Shown here: positions 48,426 to 61,172 of the stretch, one piece after another
How positions within the stretch are numbered: the stretch's first letter is position 1
Layout: every line of letters begins with the position of its first letter
Assembly (NCBI GenBank): GCA_900073065.1
Contig: FJOG01000010.1
Span: forward strand, 57,050 to 121,049
Direction of reading: 5' to 3'
Length of the DNA stretch: 64,000 bases
Source of the DNA: Phialocephala subalpina
Taxonomy: Eukaryota > Ascomycota > Leotiomycetes > Helotiales > Mollisiaceae
Position numbers and translations under genes: made by a program
The notes under the pieces: model-generated
Seen by the model: the letters and a program-made list of their open reading frames with translations, nothing else
The model's database searches: none
What the model was told of the DNA's origin: nothing

Positions 48426-49233
48426 ATAGCGACAGAATGGAACCGACAGAACAGTAATGTATATAAATGTAAAAGTATCGGGCGGGATCTTTAAGGATTT
48501 TGGTACGGACAGAAAGGTGGGAAAGGTTGGGGGGTTCAATGGATGGATTGGCGGGAGGAAAGGTGAAGGATTGGAGTCTTCGGCAGATAGAGATGGTTAT
48601 ATCCGTAGGTCTTTGAGTTAACGATGTGTTATGTCTTGCTAGTATTCAATAATCTGTTGATCAGACCAATCTAAATCGTGTTATGTGTTTTCTCAGTGAT
48701 CATTGATTGTGTACATTCGTTGAAACACGATGGATTCTTGGATAACATCTTCCTATTTTCCCAAAAAAAAACATTGCGTACTTTCAAACGATGCCAATTC
48801 TCGGTCGTGATCTGTGACACCAGGGAGGGAAGTCAATGGTCGAGGGCAGCAGAAAATACTCAAATGTTGTAAGTTATCAGCCGGAATCAAATCTCAATGT
48901 CCCCGTAAAATGGGAGAATTGAGAAAGCAGTCAATGTATATCTCGAAGGGAGGCACTGTTGACTTATCAAACTCTCAACTTGCCTGGGACATTTTGAGGT
49001 TCAAAGTGACCAAACCCGGCCAGGACAATCAAACCGGACAATACAACTCAGCAGAAGATGGACAATCGAGCATGCACTGTTTCTCCAATTACGTTACCTA
49101 GCACGTTCAAAAAACCGATTCCACAACGCCATGCCATGCAAAAGCACCGATTTCCCAAATCCCAGCCCTTGCAACGCCATCGCTACCACAAATGCAGCAC
49201 CACAGCGCATAGTCAAATTAAATTACAAACGTA
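48426..49233. other. Convergent 3' region between SLM1-like and LDB17 genes
   Basis: No gene, repeat or RNA was recognised in these 808 bases. Confidence 0.55.
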
Positions 49234-50829
49234 CTAAGTTTCTCGAGCCTTGCTCTCCAAATCTCCAGCCGAGGCCATAGGCTTCAACCTCGTCCGCCTC
49301 CGAGGCGGAGCCTTCGGCGGGATTCTTCCCCCATTCACCTGTAGGACAGGCGGCGCAGGAGGCGCATGCCTCCTCCTCGTCGGGGGCGGAGGTTTTTTCT
49401 TCACTGGTAGATGGACCTCCAATTCACGGTTCTCTTTCCTGTCCGCCGCCGCGCCGTCAAAATTATGTATCTCTTCTTCGAACTCTGTTTTCCGACTTGG
49501 TGTCTGCACACCAGGCTTCTCAGATACAGCAGCTACATCTACAACGCTGACCATGCTCGCCGTGTGTACGGGGTGGAGAGATATTCCGAGTAGCTTTCTT
49601 GCTACTTCGCCTTCGCTGACGTCTTCGTCGCGGAGCCAGGGGACTTTGGCTACGCGCTCGACGAGTCGGACTGTGGTTTCGTCTGCAGGTTCCCAGTGGG
49701 TGTTTGCTGATCCTCCGAGGATACTCAGCACCTTTGTTATCTCATCGCGCTTGTAGTGGGGTGGTTCGTTGAGTTGTGTGTGTGCGAGTAATGGGTATAG
49801 GACTCGGAGGTACGTGTGTCGCAAAGAGACCAGCTCATTGGGAAGGTCGAGGAGGTTGCGGATGATGACGTCTAGGAGAACGTGGAGGTCATTTGTGTAG
49901 AAGTATTCGTAGGTTGCTCGAGTGGTGAAGAGGAGGTATAGAAGCTTTAGGATGAGGAGTTGGAGAGAGGTCTCGGTCTCGCGGTTGAGTAGGATGATGA
50001 TGTTTTCGCCAAATGTCATGTAAGACGAGCCGTGTAGCGACAGCAACTTGATGACTCGATTCGTCAGAGGTACGGCGGGAGCTTCGATTGGTGATCTCGT
50101 TGATGCTACCATCCATTGTTCGTTCAAGACTAACTGCTCGGGATGTCAGTGAAGTCCAGCATGAAGTTGAGGATGGTTTACCAGAACCCTGATGACTGGA
50201 TAGTGGTATGGATCATCCACATCATCAGACAGCTCCTCAATTATGCGCAAAAGATATTCGCAGAAATCATCGTCCACCACTGCCAGGTCTTCAGAACTTA
50301 TTTTCTGAACCCGAGACATCTCATAGAGTAATTCCAAGAGCAGTCGGTGCAGCCTGGCATCATCGTCTCTATTTCCCTTCTTGATCAATTCCACGAGCCT
50401 CGGAAAACAGCCTTCGTGATTCATCATCTCGAACGTAGGTTCATTCTGCCTGCCATCGAAGAGGAGGAAGCTGGCGATGACGTTGAGGGCCGGAGGCTCG
50501 TCCTCTTGCAGCAGACTGTATACGATTTGTGTCCGCACATACTCCTTATTTTCCCGAAAGACTGGACTCTGAAATAGCTTCTGCAGACAATGTGCGAATT
50601 CGTCTTCGGATGCTAGGTACTCGTCCTTGAATTTGGTGGTGAAGTGAAGGTAGTTGCGCAAGGCATTATCGATCAATTGATGTGAAGGGCAGTTCGCAGA
50701 CACTATATCTTCGAGCTCTGTAAACCATAGGCGTGGTTAGTAGGTATTCCTCTGGGTAGAGTAGCCGGCGCATATACCGTCCCAGAACTGCTGTTCATTC
50801 TCGAGTGTATACTCGAATTCCTCCATCAT
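49234..50829 (-). CDS. LDB17: LDB17/SPIN90-family actin regulator
   Basis: Exons on the minus strand are 50829-50778, 50717-50182 and 50133-49234, giving 495 residues. An all-helical armadillo-like region covers about 20-370 ([23 protein letters not shown]-free but with [35 protein letters not shown]). The C-terminus is Pro/Arg-rich with SH3-ligand-like runs ([32 protein letters not shown]). This is the layout of yeast Ldb17, fission yeast Dip1 and animal SPIN90, which activate Arp2/3 without a pre-existing filament and regulate endocytic actin patches. Two adjacent ATG codons open the frame (50829 and 50826). The first is used here. Confidence 0.93.
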
Positions 50830-52480
50830 TCGCTAATAGTGGGGTCGTGTTGCTATCGCAAAAGCATAGCGAGACCGAGATTGCAGACAGGAATATATTC
50901 GCGGGGTATGCCTGAATGACAGTGTGAATGTGAGGCTCTGTTATGTTCGAGATTGCTTCAAATTCTGGTCGTGCTGTCCAAGTTCATGACCAGCGTCCAG
51001 CCTCTCTGAATGTGGGTCACTAGATGGGTCTGAGTTTAGCGTGGGCCTCCTCAAGTGAGTGTCAGAGCAAGGCTGAGCCAAGACAACATGCCACCACAAA
51101 ATACAACCTCACTTGCTTTACCTAGTTTTTTAAAAATAAAAATAAAATTTTATAATTTTTTTCTAACAGAGAACACTGCCTTCGTCTCCCACCTTCCAAA
51201 GTTTGAATGTAGTGGATTAGACAATAACATTCATATATGCATGCATTGCTCAATTGCTTGTCTTTTTCTTATCCCTCTATTCATCGAGTCATGTGCGAAG
51301 CCTACCAGCTGTTTTCTGATTGTGTTGTGTTGTGTGCTTTTCCAACGCTACGCTCAAGGCCAGAAAGCACTCGAGATTCGTATTTGTCGACAAGCCTCCC
51401 TGAAAGTTGCCTCGATCACTCCAAGCCTTTCGAAACGTGCAGCTATAGCTAGCTTGCTGCCTTACTTCCAATAATGGCACAGGACATCGATATTTTCATG
51501 TCCTTGGAGCAATATTGCCACACATTCGATCGCACTTTTCTCAGCTCAGTAGCTCAAACTGCAATGACTATCCTGTCATGAATATTCAAAAGGAACTACA
51601 AATTCCAACACCTCGCTTCAGAACCTCGTTCAGGATCACATTGAGCAGCGCTTTCAGCAAGATCTCTGTCGGTATCCCTACATCAGCTGCCACAGCAGAG
51701 ATGAGCCCGAAGTAAGACACAAGACGGCCTTCGTACATATGAAGGAGCCCTGGCCAACCGACGTATCCCACATCAGAGGTTTGTGTATGGCAGGGCGGAT
51801 GGGAAGCCCAATTCTCCTCAGTCTATGTTCGTATGTAACGGTTCCGCTACTATTTAATACTATATTCTAAAGCAAAATTCGACGTGCCTCTACCTGCCAT
51901 CCGAAGCCTCAGATCCGCAAGTTCGGAACCGGATTGTGTCGTCGCCGCTTTTTGGTAGTGATTCACCATCGAAAACACAGATTCGAGCACGTGGACTTGC
52001 AGAAGTTGCTGCCTACAGTGGATACGTTTCCAAAATTGTTACAGTAGATGGGTGAAATTTCTACGTTCCTGTTTCTTGGGTCCTGGATTTCTGAATGCAT
52101 TCCTTATTGCGATGCTACAATGGGGCGCATTTTTACAAGTTTGTGAACGAAGATGTATATTCTCTGAGGTCCCAAATCATGAGCTATGTATGATAGGCTC
52201 TCGCTTACTGTAATGTTCAGGCTTGTCCCCTGCTAAAGATACAGCCAGCATAGCATTCGCTATCGCATTCGCACAGCGAGAAGTCTGCTCACGACTTCCT
52301 CTAGTTACATATTAGAGATAGTCAGGATATGAAAGTAGCTGTGCATGCCTATGTCAATGTCTTGTCACCCCATTCAGTATGGACCTCGAAAGCTAGCGCT
52401 GATATCATTCCTGAGCATATTTAAAAGCTGGTCCCCATGCAGCTCCCATTCATACTCAATATATCCTTAGCGTCAGCACA
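50830..52480. other. Gene-poor intergenic region
   Basis: 1.65 kb upstream of LDB17 and of the secreted protein gene. It contains an A/T-rich tract at 51126-51168. It also holds one copy of a diverged dispersed repeat at about 51805-51880. No coding region was supported. Confidence 0.55.
51805..51880 (+). repeat. Dispersed degenerate repeat, copy 1
   Basis: The block AGCCCAATTCTCCTCAGTC and the following TATGTTCGTATGTAAC, CTATTTAATACTATATTC and AAAGC match, with changes, the block at about 54442-54512. It may be a relic of a terminal repeat or small mobile element, but no terminal structure is visible. Confidence 0.6.
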
Positions 52481-53311
52481 ATGTTTGCCTCTCTTAACGG
52501 TGTTCTTGTTGTTTTGACTCTGCTTTCCCTCACCGTATCATACAATACTTCACTCCCCTGTACGCTTCATCGGAATTGCAGTTCTGGCAGTAATTGAATA
52601 CCAATCGACATCTCGAATTGAATATTGTACACCGCCTCAATCGCCTAGCCGTACTCCTCCGATCAAACCTTCAGATCTTACAGCTGAGCAGAAAGAAGCC
52701 AATGACTTCTTAATAGCAGTAGCAGAGAATCCTTCCCGCCTTTGTGAGCTAAGACTACGAGATCGTGCTTCTCTTCGAAGCTACTAATCTCTACTTACAT
52801 ATTCAAGTGGCAAGATGACGACGAAGCCCTGCTCGGCCCATTTCCGGTGTACCTTGCCATCCCCGCATGGGTCAAGCCGTTTGTCGGAACATTGCAAGCC
52901 ATAGGGCAAGTCCCTGGTGTCTCAGCCACCGCTAGAGAGACCGTGATCCTCGCCACTAGTTCCCACTGCAAGACAGTTTACGAGCATGAGAGAACTGCCC
53001 TGAATAGTATAGGCCAGACCAAGGAACAGATCCAAATGATTATAGTCGGCCAGACACCGGAGGATTTAGACGCTGGTTCTAGTGTTGCATATAATGTCGC
53101 TAAAGAGCTTCTAACGAAGCCCGGACCGTTGAAGAAGGAGAGTTGGGATGCGTTGGTAAGGAAATTTGGAAAGCAGGGCGCGTTGGCGGTGGTTCATTAC
53201 GTGGGTAACTACGCTTATGCTTCTATATTGATGAATGCGATTGCTACTCCTTTGCCCGAAGGCAGCAGCTCCTGGAGTAATTGCGGAATGTTTTGCCCTT
53301 TAAGTTCATAA
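52481..53311 (+). CDS. Secreted carboxymuconolactone decarboxylase-fold (AhpD-like) protein
   Basis: The first exon (52481-52559) encodes a clear signal peptide (MFASLNGVLVVLTLLSLTVS). The last exon (52815-53311) encodes a CMD/AhpD-like domain: ETVILATSSHCKTVYEHE, then a second helical half with AVVHYVGNYAYASILMNA. The middle exon ends at 52743. Its start is uncertain: 52675 gives a 115-base intron and a 214-residue protein in frame. Acceptors at 52591 or after 52683 also keep frame. The second intron (52744-52814) uses a CAAG acceptor. The peroxidatic CxxC of true AhpD is absent, since only one Cys is at that site, so thiol peroxidase activity is unlikely. Substrate is unknown. The C-terminal tail has two further Cys (NCGMFC). 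Confidence 0.7.
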
Positions 53312-54441
53312 GACGTAAAACTGGTTGCAACCTGACCTCAAGCACTTGTATTATTTGAAATGTCACTACCGAGAGAGATATCTTGTGGACTCAAGACAGC
53401 GCACATAACACGCTTTCTTGGTACACCAACGTTCTCTCCCTCCTTCTTCCATTAGAATCACAAGGAGCGTTTTTCCCTTTCCCCTCAATATCAATCCAGA
53501 CACTCCGAACAACAATCGCAAGACTTTTCACAAGCCAATAGTAGCACATAGCTGCAATGCTATCATCTTATATTTAGCATGCGATCGTTAGGGAAGAGTC
53601 TAGAACCATACACAAAGAGGACGATGCAGAATAGCTATACCAAGAGTACAAACATCCATGTGATTTTTCTTGAGGGGGAGTGCTTGGTGAGGAGCAGATT
53701 GGTACTGCATCTGCATCAAGTGCGTGGATTAGCGAGTGAGCTAGGAAAGAAAAACGAGCACATAAGAAGAGAGCTGCAGACCTGTTGTGTGGGGTATCCT
53801 CCTTGCTGAGGATACCGATACTACCCGAGTAGCGAGCCGTAGCCTAGGTTTTGATATATATCATAACGTGCTCTAGATGTGAAGGGCTCTCCTTGCAGTG
53901 CTTAAATAACTCGCACTTATCAAGTCAAAACAAGATCCAAATAAAAGCAGACAAATCGATTAACTTAAATCACAATCATTATGTGGCAAAGTTTTAATGG
54001 TACAAAGGGAGCGGCTCCCGGCACAGGATTTGGACAAGCCACCGACGGCACCTGGCCAATAATCGCCAGCCGACGACCCCTTCCAGATCGTCCATATGGT
54101 ATCAGTGAATACGGTAACTGCGGTGTAGATGACAGAGGATCATACAGATTCGGTAGAAACGATGGAAGAGCTTCAACACACAGGTCTGTACCACGCCGCG
54201 GCCAACCCTGGGAGTTATGAGCCAGGTGTGGGAGTGGTTATCAGAGTAGAGGTATGCGCAGTAAGAGGTTTAAGGAGGAAAGCAGAGAGTAGTAAAGATA
54301 TGTTTGGTAGATTGAGCCTGGCTTTTCATGTACCTAGCTCTCGGATCTTAGCTCTAAAGTCTAGATAGAAATAACGTCGCATTCTCGAGATCCGACCACC
54401 ACTTGGGAAATGTGATGCGGTAAGTCCTCAGCGTTCTTGAG

Positions 54442-54512
54442 ATAGCCCAAGTTCCCTCAGTCTATGGTCATATGTAGCAAACACATTTGCTATTTAAAAT
54501 TATAAAGCTGTT
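54442..54512 (+). repeat. Dispersed degenerate repeat, copy 2
   Basis: AGCCCAAGTTCCCTCAGTC, then TATGGTCATATGTAGC, then CTATTTAAAATTATAAAGC. It lines up with copy 1 at about 51805-51880 in the same orientation, 2.6 kb away, on the other side of the secreted CMD-like gene. Confidence 0.6.
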
Positions 54513-57500
54513 TTTCTGGCTGCCGCTCTTTCATAAGAGGGAAAGTGCTGCCTGAAGGCTCGGTTCAGGCCGCCACTCGTCCGGAAGCCGCCATGCTTAC
54601 ACCGGTATCGACCAACCTCCGCGATTTCTATTCTCTCGTCTCAAAATGAGATTTTCTGCGCCCTTAGTTTTTTCATAGAATGATACTTTGAACTTCCTCT
54701 CTCGCGGCCCCTCATCTGCTGTCCTTCGGCAACAGGCGCAACTTCATTTACAAATTAGTCTTGGCGATCGAGAAGCCCGGTCTTTCTGATGGTGCGAAAC
54801 ACAAGTCTCAACCTCAGCGCCATAGGTGTATTCTAAGAGGTCTTCGCCGAACCGCACAATATCTGCTCGCTGGACATGCGGGACGTTTGTCGCTTAATCA
54901 GTATCATTTGTGGATTTCCAGAAGCCGCCTGATACTGCGCTCTCTTTCCGGTTCCAAGCCTAGTTGCTCTGGGACTGCCTTCGAGCTGTTACCGAACATC
55001 TGTTCTTCTTTCAATTAGTCGTGGAAAGTTTTGAGTAGCTTCCACACGACTCTCGTTCGATCCAGAACACTTCCAGCTTCTCCGTCTATTCTGAGTATTT
55101 GATTGGCCTTGCTCCAAATTTGCGCTACAGTTCAAGGGTTTGTGCCACTGTTATTGGGATTCTAGACTCTAGCTTGTGCTTTTCCAGAAAGCCCAATTTG
55201 GGCAAATCTCAGCCATAGCGCATTTCAGCAGCGTACAATAGTCCAACTCTCTCGTCCCCGCCTTTCTCTTCCCTTTCACCTCCTCGAGTTCCCACCTGCT
55301 CATTCATTATCCCCAGTATCACGACCATCAGAGCTCTTCATATCTCTTACTAAACGATAGGTCAACGCTTCGAACAAGTCCAGACGGAGGAAATACAGTA
55401 CGAGGGCGGAGAATCTTTGCCTGAGAGTACGATCAACAAGCCGTCTATCGAATAAATCACGTCGGCATTTATAGCGGCAGGCTTCGTCTCTGGTACGTGT
55501 GGCGACACGAACGTGATGCCTTATTTTCGATGCGGTCACGTCCGATGGAACTCATTGGCAGCGACAGCTTGAGGACAACGCCAATCTTCTGAACATGGCG
55601 AGTAGTGTGACCCGAGATGGAAGGACGTTTGCTTCATAATGTAGGAAGAGCTTTTGTTACAAGGTTAGGTCGATCGAGCGTTGTATTGGAGAGACTTGAG
55701 TAGGAGCTTGGCCGTACAAAGCCGACTCGAAATCGGAATTATTATCATTGGGGAAAGGAAATCGAAAGATCGAAGAGATCGTCTTCTGGTAAGGCCGACG
55801 AAGAGGCAAAGGCAGCCTGGCTTTCGCGTGATTGAGGAATCAAGATACTGACAGATCTTCCTTGTAGTATCGCAGGATGAGGTATTGAGAATGTAACTGA
55901 GGGAGCAGATGGCTTTTTTTAGAGGTAACTCTAACGGAGGTTGTAATCGGGGCGTGGGATGGCTTTGGTAACACCGATCGCATCGAGGTTGTGATTTGTC
56001 TTCTAGGTAGGGTTGATGGTATTTGGTATTCAACCTCGCTGCCGCCCTTCGCACATTTCCGAGCTCCTTCGAGGCTTATTGTCAGCGATACGGTTGTTGG
56101 CTTTGCGCTCGCAGGCTGTTTGTTCAAGAGGTTGGATTGGGTACTACACACGTCTGGTTAGTAGACTGACATACTGCACAAGTCGGCACTTACCTCGAAT
56201 TGTCATCATATGTGCTCTTAGAAGGGAAATTTCTCATTATGCCAGATAGTCTAGAAGTGCTGTGCTGCGGAAGTGTTTGCTTGGTTAGAAGTAGAAGGCA
56301 ATCGTTAAAAAGTGAAAGAATGAAAGGGTCTGAACTACATCTTCCACTGGGACTAAAGCGAGACAATACTCGATGTCTGAGTGCTACTCGCACAATCCAC
56401 CTTTAAGGACTTACGAAGCTGGCTACGCTCGCTGCCTCCTCACTCGAGACCTTGGAACTGTGCCACGAAGGACTTCGTCAAAGTTACAAACTTTTAACGA
56501 CTGATAGGTTTAATACTTTGTGCAATTTGGGGTAGAAAAAAATGCCGAAGACCTCCAAATTTGCAGCCTTTGGTACGTCCGGTGTCCAAGAAGAATTTGG
56601 TAATTCGGGCTGGTAGAAAGCCGATATTATAGTTAGCACGGCATAGCTCAACAAATGTTCAAAGCCAAACCCCTGTTGTCCGTTGACAAGAATGCCCAAG
56701 TGTTGGTGGCAGATTCTAACAATTCATGCCTGGAACTCTCTAGCCTTTCAAATGTCTCAACTTGAGTCGATGCCCCAAGGCACCGGAGACATCGCCGGAA
56801 CAAATGTGTTGAACTTTGCGTTTAGTAGATATTCGGGTACTTTTTCAGCCTAGAGATTTTCGATCACTGAGTTAGCGCTGTTTGAAGAGTGTTAGTGCTT
56901 GGGAGCTGCGCAAAAGCTGTCTTGCTCTCCTCTGCCACGTCCCTTTGACCCCGAATGTATGCAGATTTTTAAGCTCTCATAAGTGCCAGGTTGAAAGAGG
57001 CTTCAGGGATTCTGAGGCGCAACCTCTGGTACCCTTCTCTTTTTTCTTCGTGGCCCAGGTTGAAGAAACACTTGAGGGAGAGGATGATCCTGCACAAAGA
57101 CGTGAGGTGTGGAAGAAGTCGACCGGAGCTCCAGGGTCTGAATGGAACGCAACCTGCAGAAGATACTCATTGCAGCCTTGTTCAGCCTCACAGCAGACAG
57201 ACAACGGGTGATGCATGCATATGCCGCTCTTGCCGCCGTTGACTGCTGTGTGGCATTGTTTCAGGCTCGAAGCCCAACAACAATGGTGCAAGACCAGTTC
57301 ATAGTTCCGCCAATGAACCTATTGTATGCTGCTTGCACTTGCCTAATCTGCCACTTGACCATAGTGGGCGTTGCAGTTCAGTTGAGATTGCTGAACCATT
57401 GGGGTATGATGTCTTTGGCTCGTTGCATGGAGGTGGATGAAGGAGTGCCTGGATGTCACGCTTGTCGTGATTCCGGACAGAAGCAGACGTCTGTACTCTG

Positions 57501-59100
57501 CCGCAGATTTCGTCGATAGTAAGCCGGATGTACGGTGTGCACGGAGTATATGCGTGAGTGAAGGGCCGTCGGAATCAGAGGAAACGTGGTATGATACTTC
57601 AGGATGCCTTCAAGTTGAAGCCTTTGCCCAACTGCGAACGACTCGAAAGATACGGCTGTCTGCAGAGCCTTGTTCCATGAAAGATACACGCTTGCCGTAA
57701 AATACTCTCTCTGCAAGAGGTTGGGCTCATTCGAACAGCTTTTTGTGGCGAAGACGGAGATGGAGGGAGAAGAAGGTTTTGGTGGCGAAGAGAGGGCGTC
57801 TACAGGAGAGGACGTCGCTGTTTTTACCAGAAGAAAACGGGCTTTGGTACAGCGCACCAATTCAGCAGTTTCTAGCATGTGAGCATCTTTAACAAGCTCC
57901 TCGGTGATGTACCTGGAGGATTGCAGTGCAGTTGAGAGGATTCAATGACCGTCTTGAATATGATCCTTGGATGTTCCACAGCTTGCAGGGTCAGTGCCGG
58001 AATCGTCAAGCAAGAGGAGATCGAGCACTGCCAATTCGTGCTGCAGAGCAGTCCAACACGCCGGCAAGGACCAGCCAGTGCCGGAACGACAAGATGAACC
58101 TCAACTCTCTACAAGACAGATATGACGGGGTACGCATGGCTTTTAGGACAATAATGAGTATTTAATAAAGCTGTCAAGTAGCTTTGACAAACTGACGTTC
58201 GTAGACTGTTGTACGGCATTGGGATCTCTGGAATCGAGAGGTTTCTCTTTCGCATCGAGACACCTCCACCAGCATGTCCTACCCGGACTTTCGCCCCCAT
58301 TCCTTTTCGCACCGGCAACGTCGTTATAGAGCCAAGGCGCCATTCACGCCCACATGGAGATGGTCTGAATTCGACAACATGGTTGGACACCCTCAAGAAC
58401 TGAGGCGGCACAACGCTCCTTGTTTCGAAACTGCCACACAGCCTTGATTCGTTAGACCTGCGGCTGGCGTTCGCAGCCCGGAGGTATTTCAAGGTTAGGC
58501 ATATTTGAAAGAGTCTTCGGCGGCTCTAGTGCCATGGGGTTTTTGCGAAGAAAGTTCCCTCGGTCCGACCCTCTCTCCTCATTGAATGTCACAATACCTT
58601 AGCATGAGACTTTAATAACTAAGCGCCCTTTTCTGCAGATTCTTTTAGGCCGAAGTTTTTGGGATCCTATAACTTGTCTTCTGTGGTTCTCGTATAAACT
58701 GTGGCTACATGAGTATGCGGTGATGATGCAAGAGACAGCTCAAGAAGGAAGAGAGTTCAGACCTCAATATGACTGCTCGACGCTCGGGCCAGCAACGCCA
58801 AGGCGGCAATGTGCTTCTTCAACAAGCAGCACCCGCAGAGCCTCTTCGAACACCCCAAATGCTCTTGGAAAAGATTTGAATTTATAGGCGGTCTCTAATT
58901 AAATCTCACAGCAGTGTCAGGCATCTCTGCGGGCCGTTGATCCCGCGTTGCATTGGCTTATGCAGTTGGGTTCATGCCAGGAGAAGTTGATGAGTGCTGT
59001 TGGACATAAACAAAATCGAGTGCATATTGAGATAACAATGTGTGCATTAGGGCAAAGCAAGTGATAATGCAGCCAATCGTTTAGTCAGCTTTGTCAAGTG

Positions 59101-59172
59101 CAGCGGCGTGCCTAGTTTGGTGGACCGTATCTCGTGCAGCGGCGTGCCTAGTTTGGTGGACCGTATCTCGTG
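59101..59172 (+). repeat. Perfect 36-base tandem duplication
   Basis: The unit at 59101-59136 is repeated without change at 59137-59172. Identity of the two copies suggests a recent duplication or gene conversion. Confidence 0.95.
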
Positions 59173-61172
59173 CGTGAGTCGTCCCCTGCATACATGAAAA
59201 AACCTCGTTCGTGCATGATGGCCGCATACAACACCGCCAGGATTGGACAGTCATTCCGGAGAGGGTGTGGGGACGAAAAGGATAGAAAATTGAGCAAGTA
59301 ATCGCGAATCTGTACGCAGAAGTGCAACGTCCCAGACTTATGGGTGACTTCAAATAAACATCAAGCCTCGCGCGTTTAGTGTTGGGATTGCTATGCACGC
59401 TGCAGGCCGCGAACTGTGTGAGATCGATCTCCCGTCGGCGGCCTCACTTCTGGGTGCCATCCCATGCTTCGTCTTCGGAGTGACTCTCCACGCGATCTCT
59501 CATGCTCTCAAACTTCCAGGAAAGGTGATTGGGCGCTTAGAACTTCCGAATCTTCAGCGACGATCCATTTGCGAATCGAATTCGGATCACGTATCGGGTG
59601 ATACTGCAATCGAAATCTAAAAAGGATAGATGTCTCAGTACCTCGCATTGGTAAGCTGCATCTATAGCAGCACAAGGATCCGATTTTCAGCTGGCACATG
59701 CTGCCACACGCAATGCTCGAGATTCTACAAATGGCGTTGTAGATGTTGTAAACGCCTGGCAGGACAGGAGAAGCCTGGCGGAGACCAACCCCCCTTTACA
59801 CTCCAATTCCTTGCCCTAAGGCTGTCAATGGACGCTGGCTTCCAGCAGAGTGATCGTTGATGATGGGGTGAGGTAAGAACGGGTCTCTTTCCGGTCATTA
59901 TTGGCTAGCTCGTTTGTTCCACGTACTTGTCCATTGCAAATGTAATGCTGTGCCGGAGCATGGCATCGACAGATCGCATTCTCGGAGGGTGGCAGTCCTT
60001 GCCAGCAATCACCATGCCCTTCCGGAACCATAGCCGAGGGGAAAGAGGGCATTTGCGCAGAGGCCGGTCTAACATTGTTATTAATATGGCGACCAAGACA
60101 GAACGGAGGTGGATATGCAAGGGGACGTTATGGTGCCTCTTGAGGTGTGGTAGGAATGTAGGTAGGAGGTTTGTCGGGTGGCGACGACTCGCTGCCATAG
60201 CCATGCACCTGCTGTTACTCAAGGACTGCAGCCCCATCCGTCGTTCGTGTTTGTACTGTACCTGGGTACGGTACCCTCCATCGTGGGATCTTGGTTCTCG
60301 TATCCGTCCCTGAAGAGCAGTGTTTTCGTGAAATCATCGCGCGTGCCTCCACTGTGACAGTACTGTAATCGCAATGATCGCATCCTCGCACTCGCAGCGG
60401 TGTGGCACCGCACTGCATCGCATCCCACGCATCTCGGGAGCATGTTGAAAGGGCAGGTCGAAAGTGTGGTGGGTGGACCGTGGATCTCCCTTAGGCTAAA
60501 AAGAGTTTCGCTGTTGTGAGCTTGGGCCACCCTGATTGGCCGATGCTGACAGAGCTTCTTGGACGCGCGCAAAATCCAAACTACCTCCATCGCGTCCGTC
60601 TCGACAGCAGCTCCATCCATCCCCTCACCTGCACTTCCCAACGCAGCCAGCTGCCACGCATCGTACAGCCAGACGAAAAGCAGCGCTGCCTTTTCGTACT
60701 ACCGCTTTTGTTTTACCTTGAAGCAGAGGAACCCAGCGCTTTGGTATCGCCCGCAGATCCATTGGCCCTCCGTCCTGCTCTGCAAGACCATTCCGAGAGT
60801 TGTGCAGCCCCTCACCATCAGGTAAGAGTCTTCCTCCTATGCCCCTCGGTCTGCATCTGCTGCGGCGGCATTGAGGCCTGCCATGCCATGCCACTGTGAG
60901 CAGAGCAGAGTGGCCCAGAAACAGTCCTTGCTGATGGAGGAAGTGTTGGGTTGCTTGCAGCACAGCGCGCCTCCTCCTCCGAAGACGCGCGAAAGCTCCT
61001 ACGTCCGTCTGCTTTTCTGCTTCTGATTGGAGCTCACCTTCCCCATCTCACCCGCAAAGACTGTCCCACTAACTTCTCAGGATTTTCCATTCCAGCCCTG
61101 CCTGCCCGGCACTAGAATTCGAATACCAGACAGACTCCGACTTACCCAAAAGCACGCATCTTAACCACAGCC

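Larger units (their letters stand above)
53312..61172. other. 7.9-kb gene-poor region
   Basis: Many short open frames occur on both strands, none above about 140 codons. None shows a domain that I recognise, and I could not join them into a plausible spliced gene. Frames at 57142-57519 and 58109-58492 are the most even in composition but remain unidentified. The last 600 bases probably hold the promoter and leader of the Gbp2-like gene. A diverged dispersed repeat (about 54442) and a 36-base tandem duplication (59101) lie within. Confidence 0.55.

Noticed and set aside
57142..57519. 125-codon frame with hydrophobic stretches, considered as a small membrane protein
   Set aside because: No start context, family motif or intron support. 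Several overlapping frames of similar length occur at the same place on both strands.
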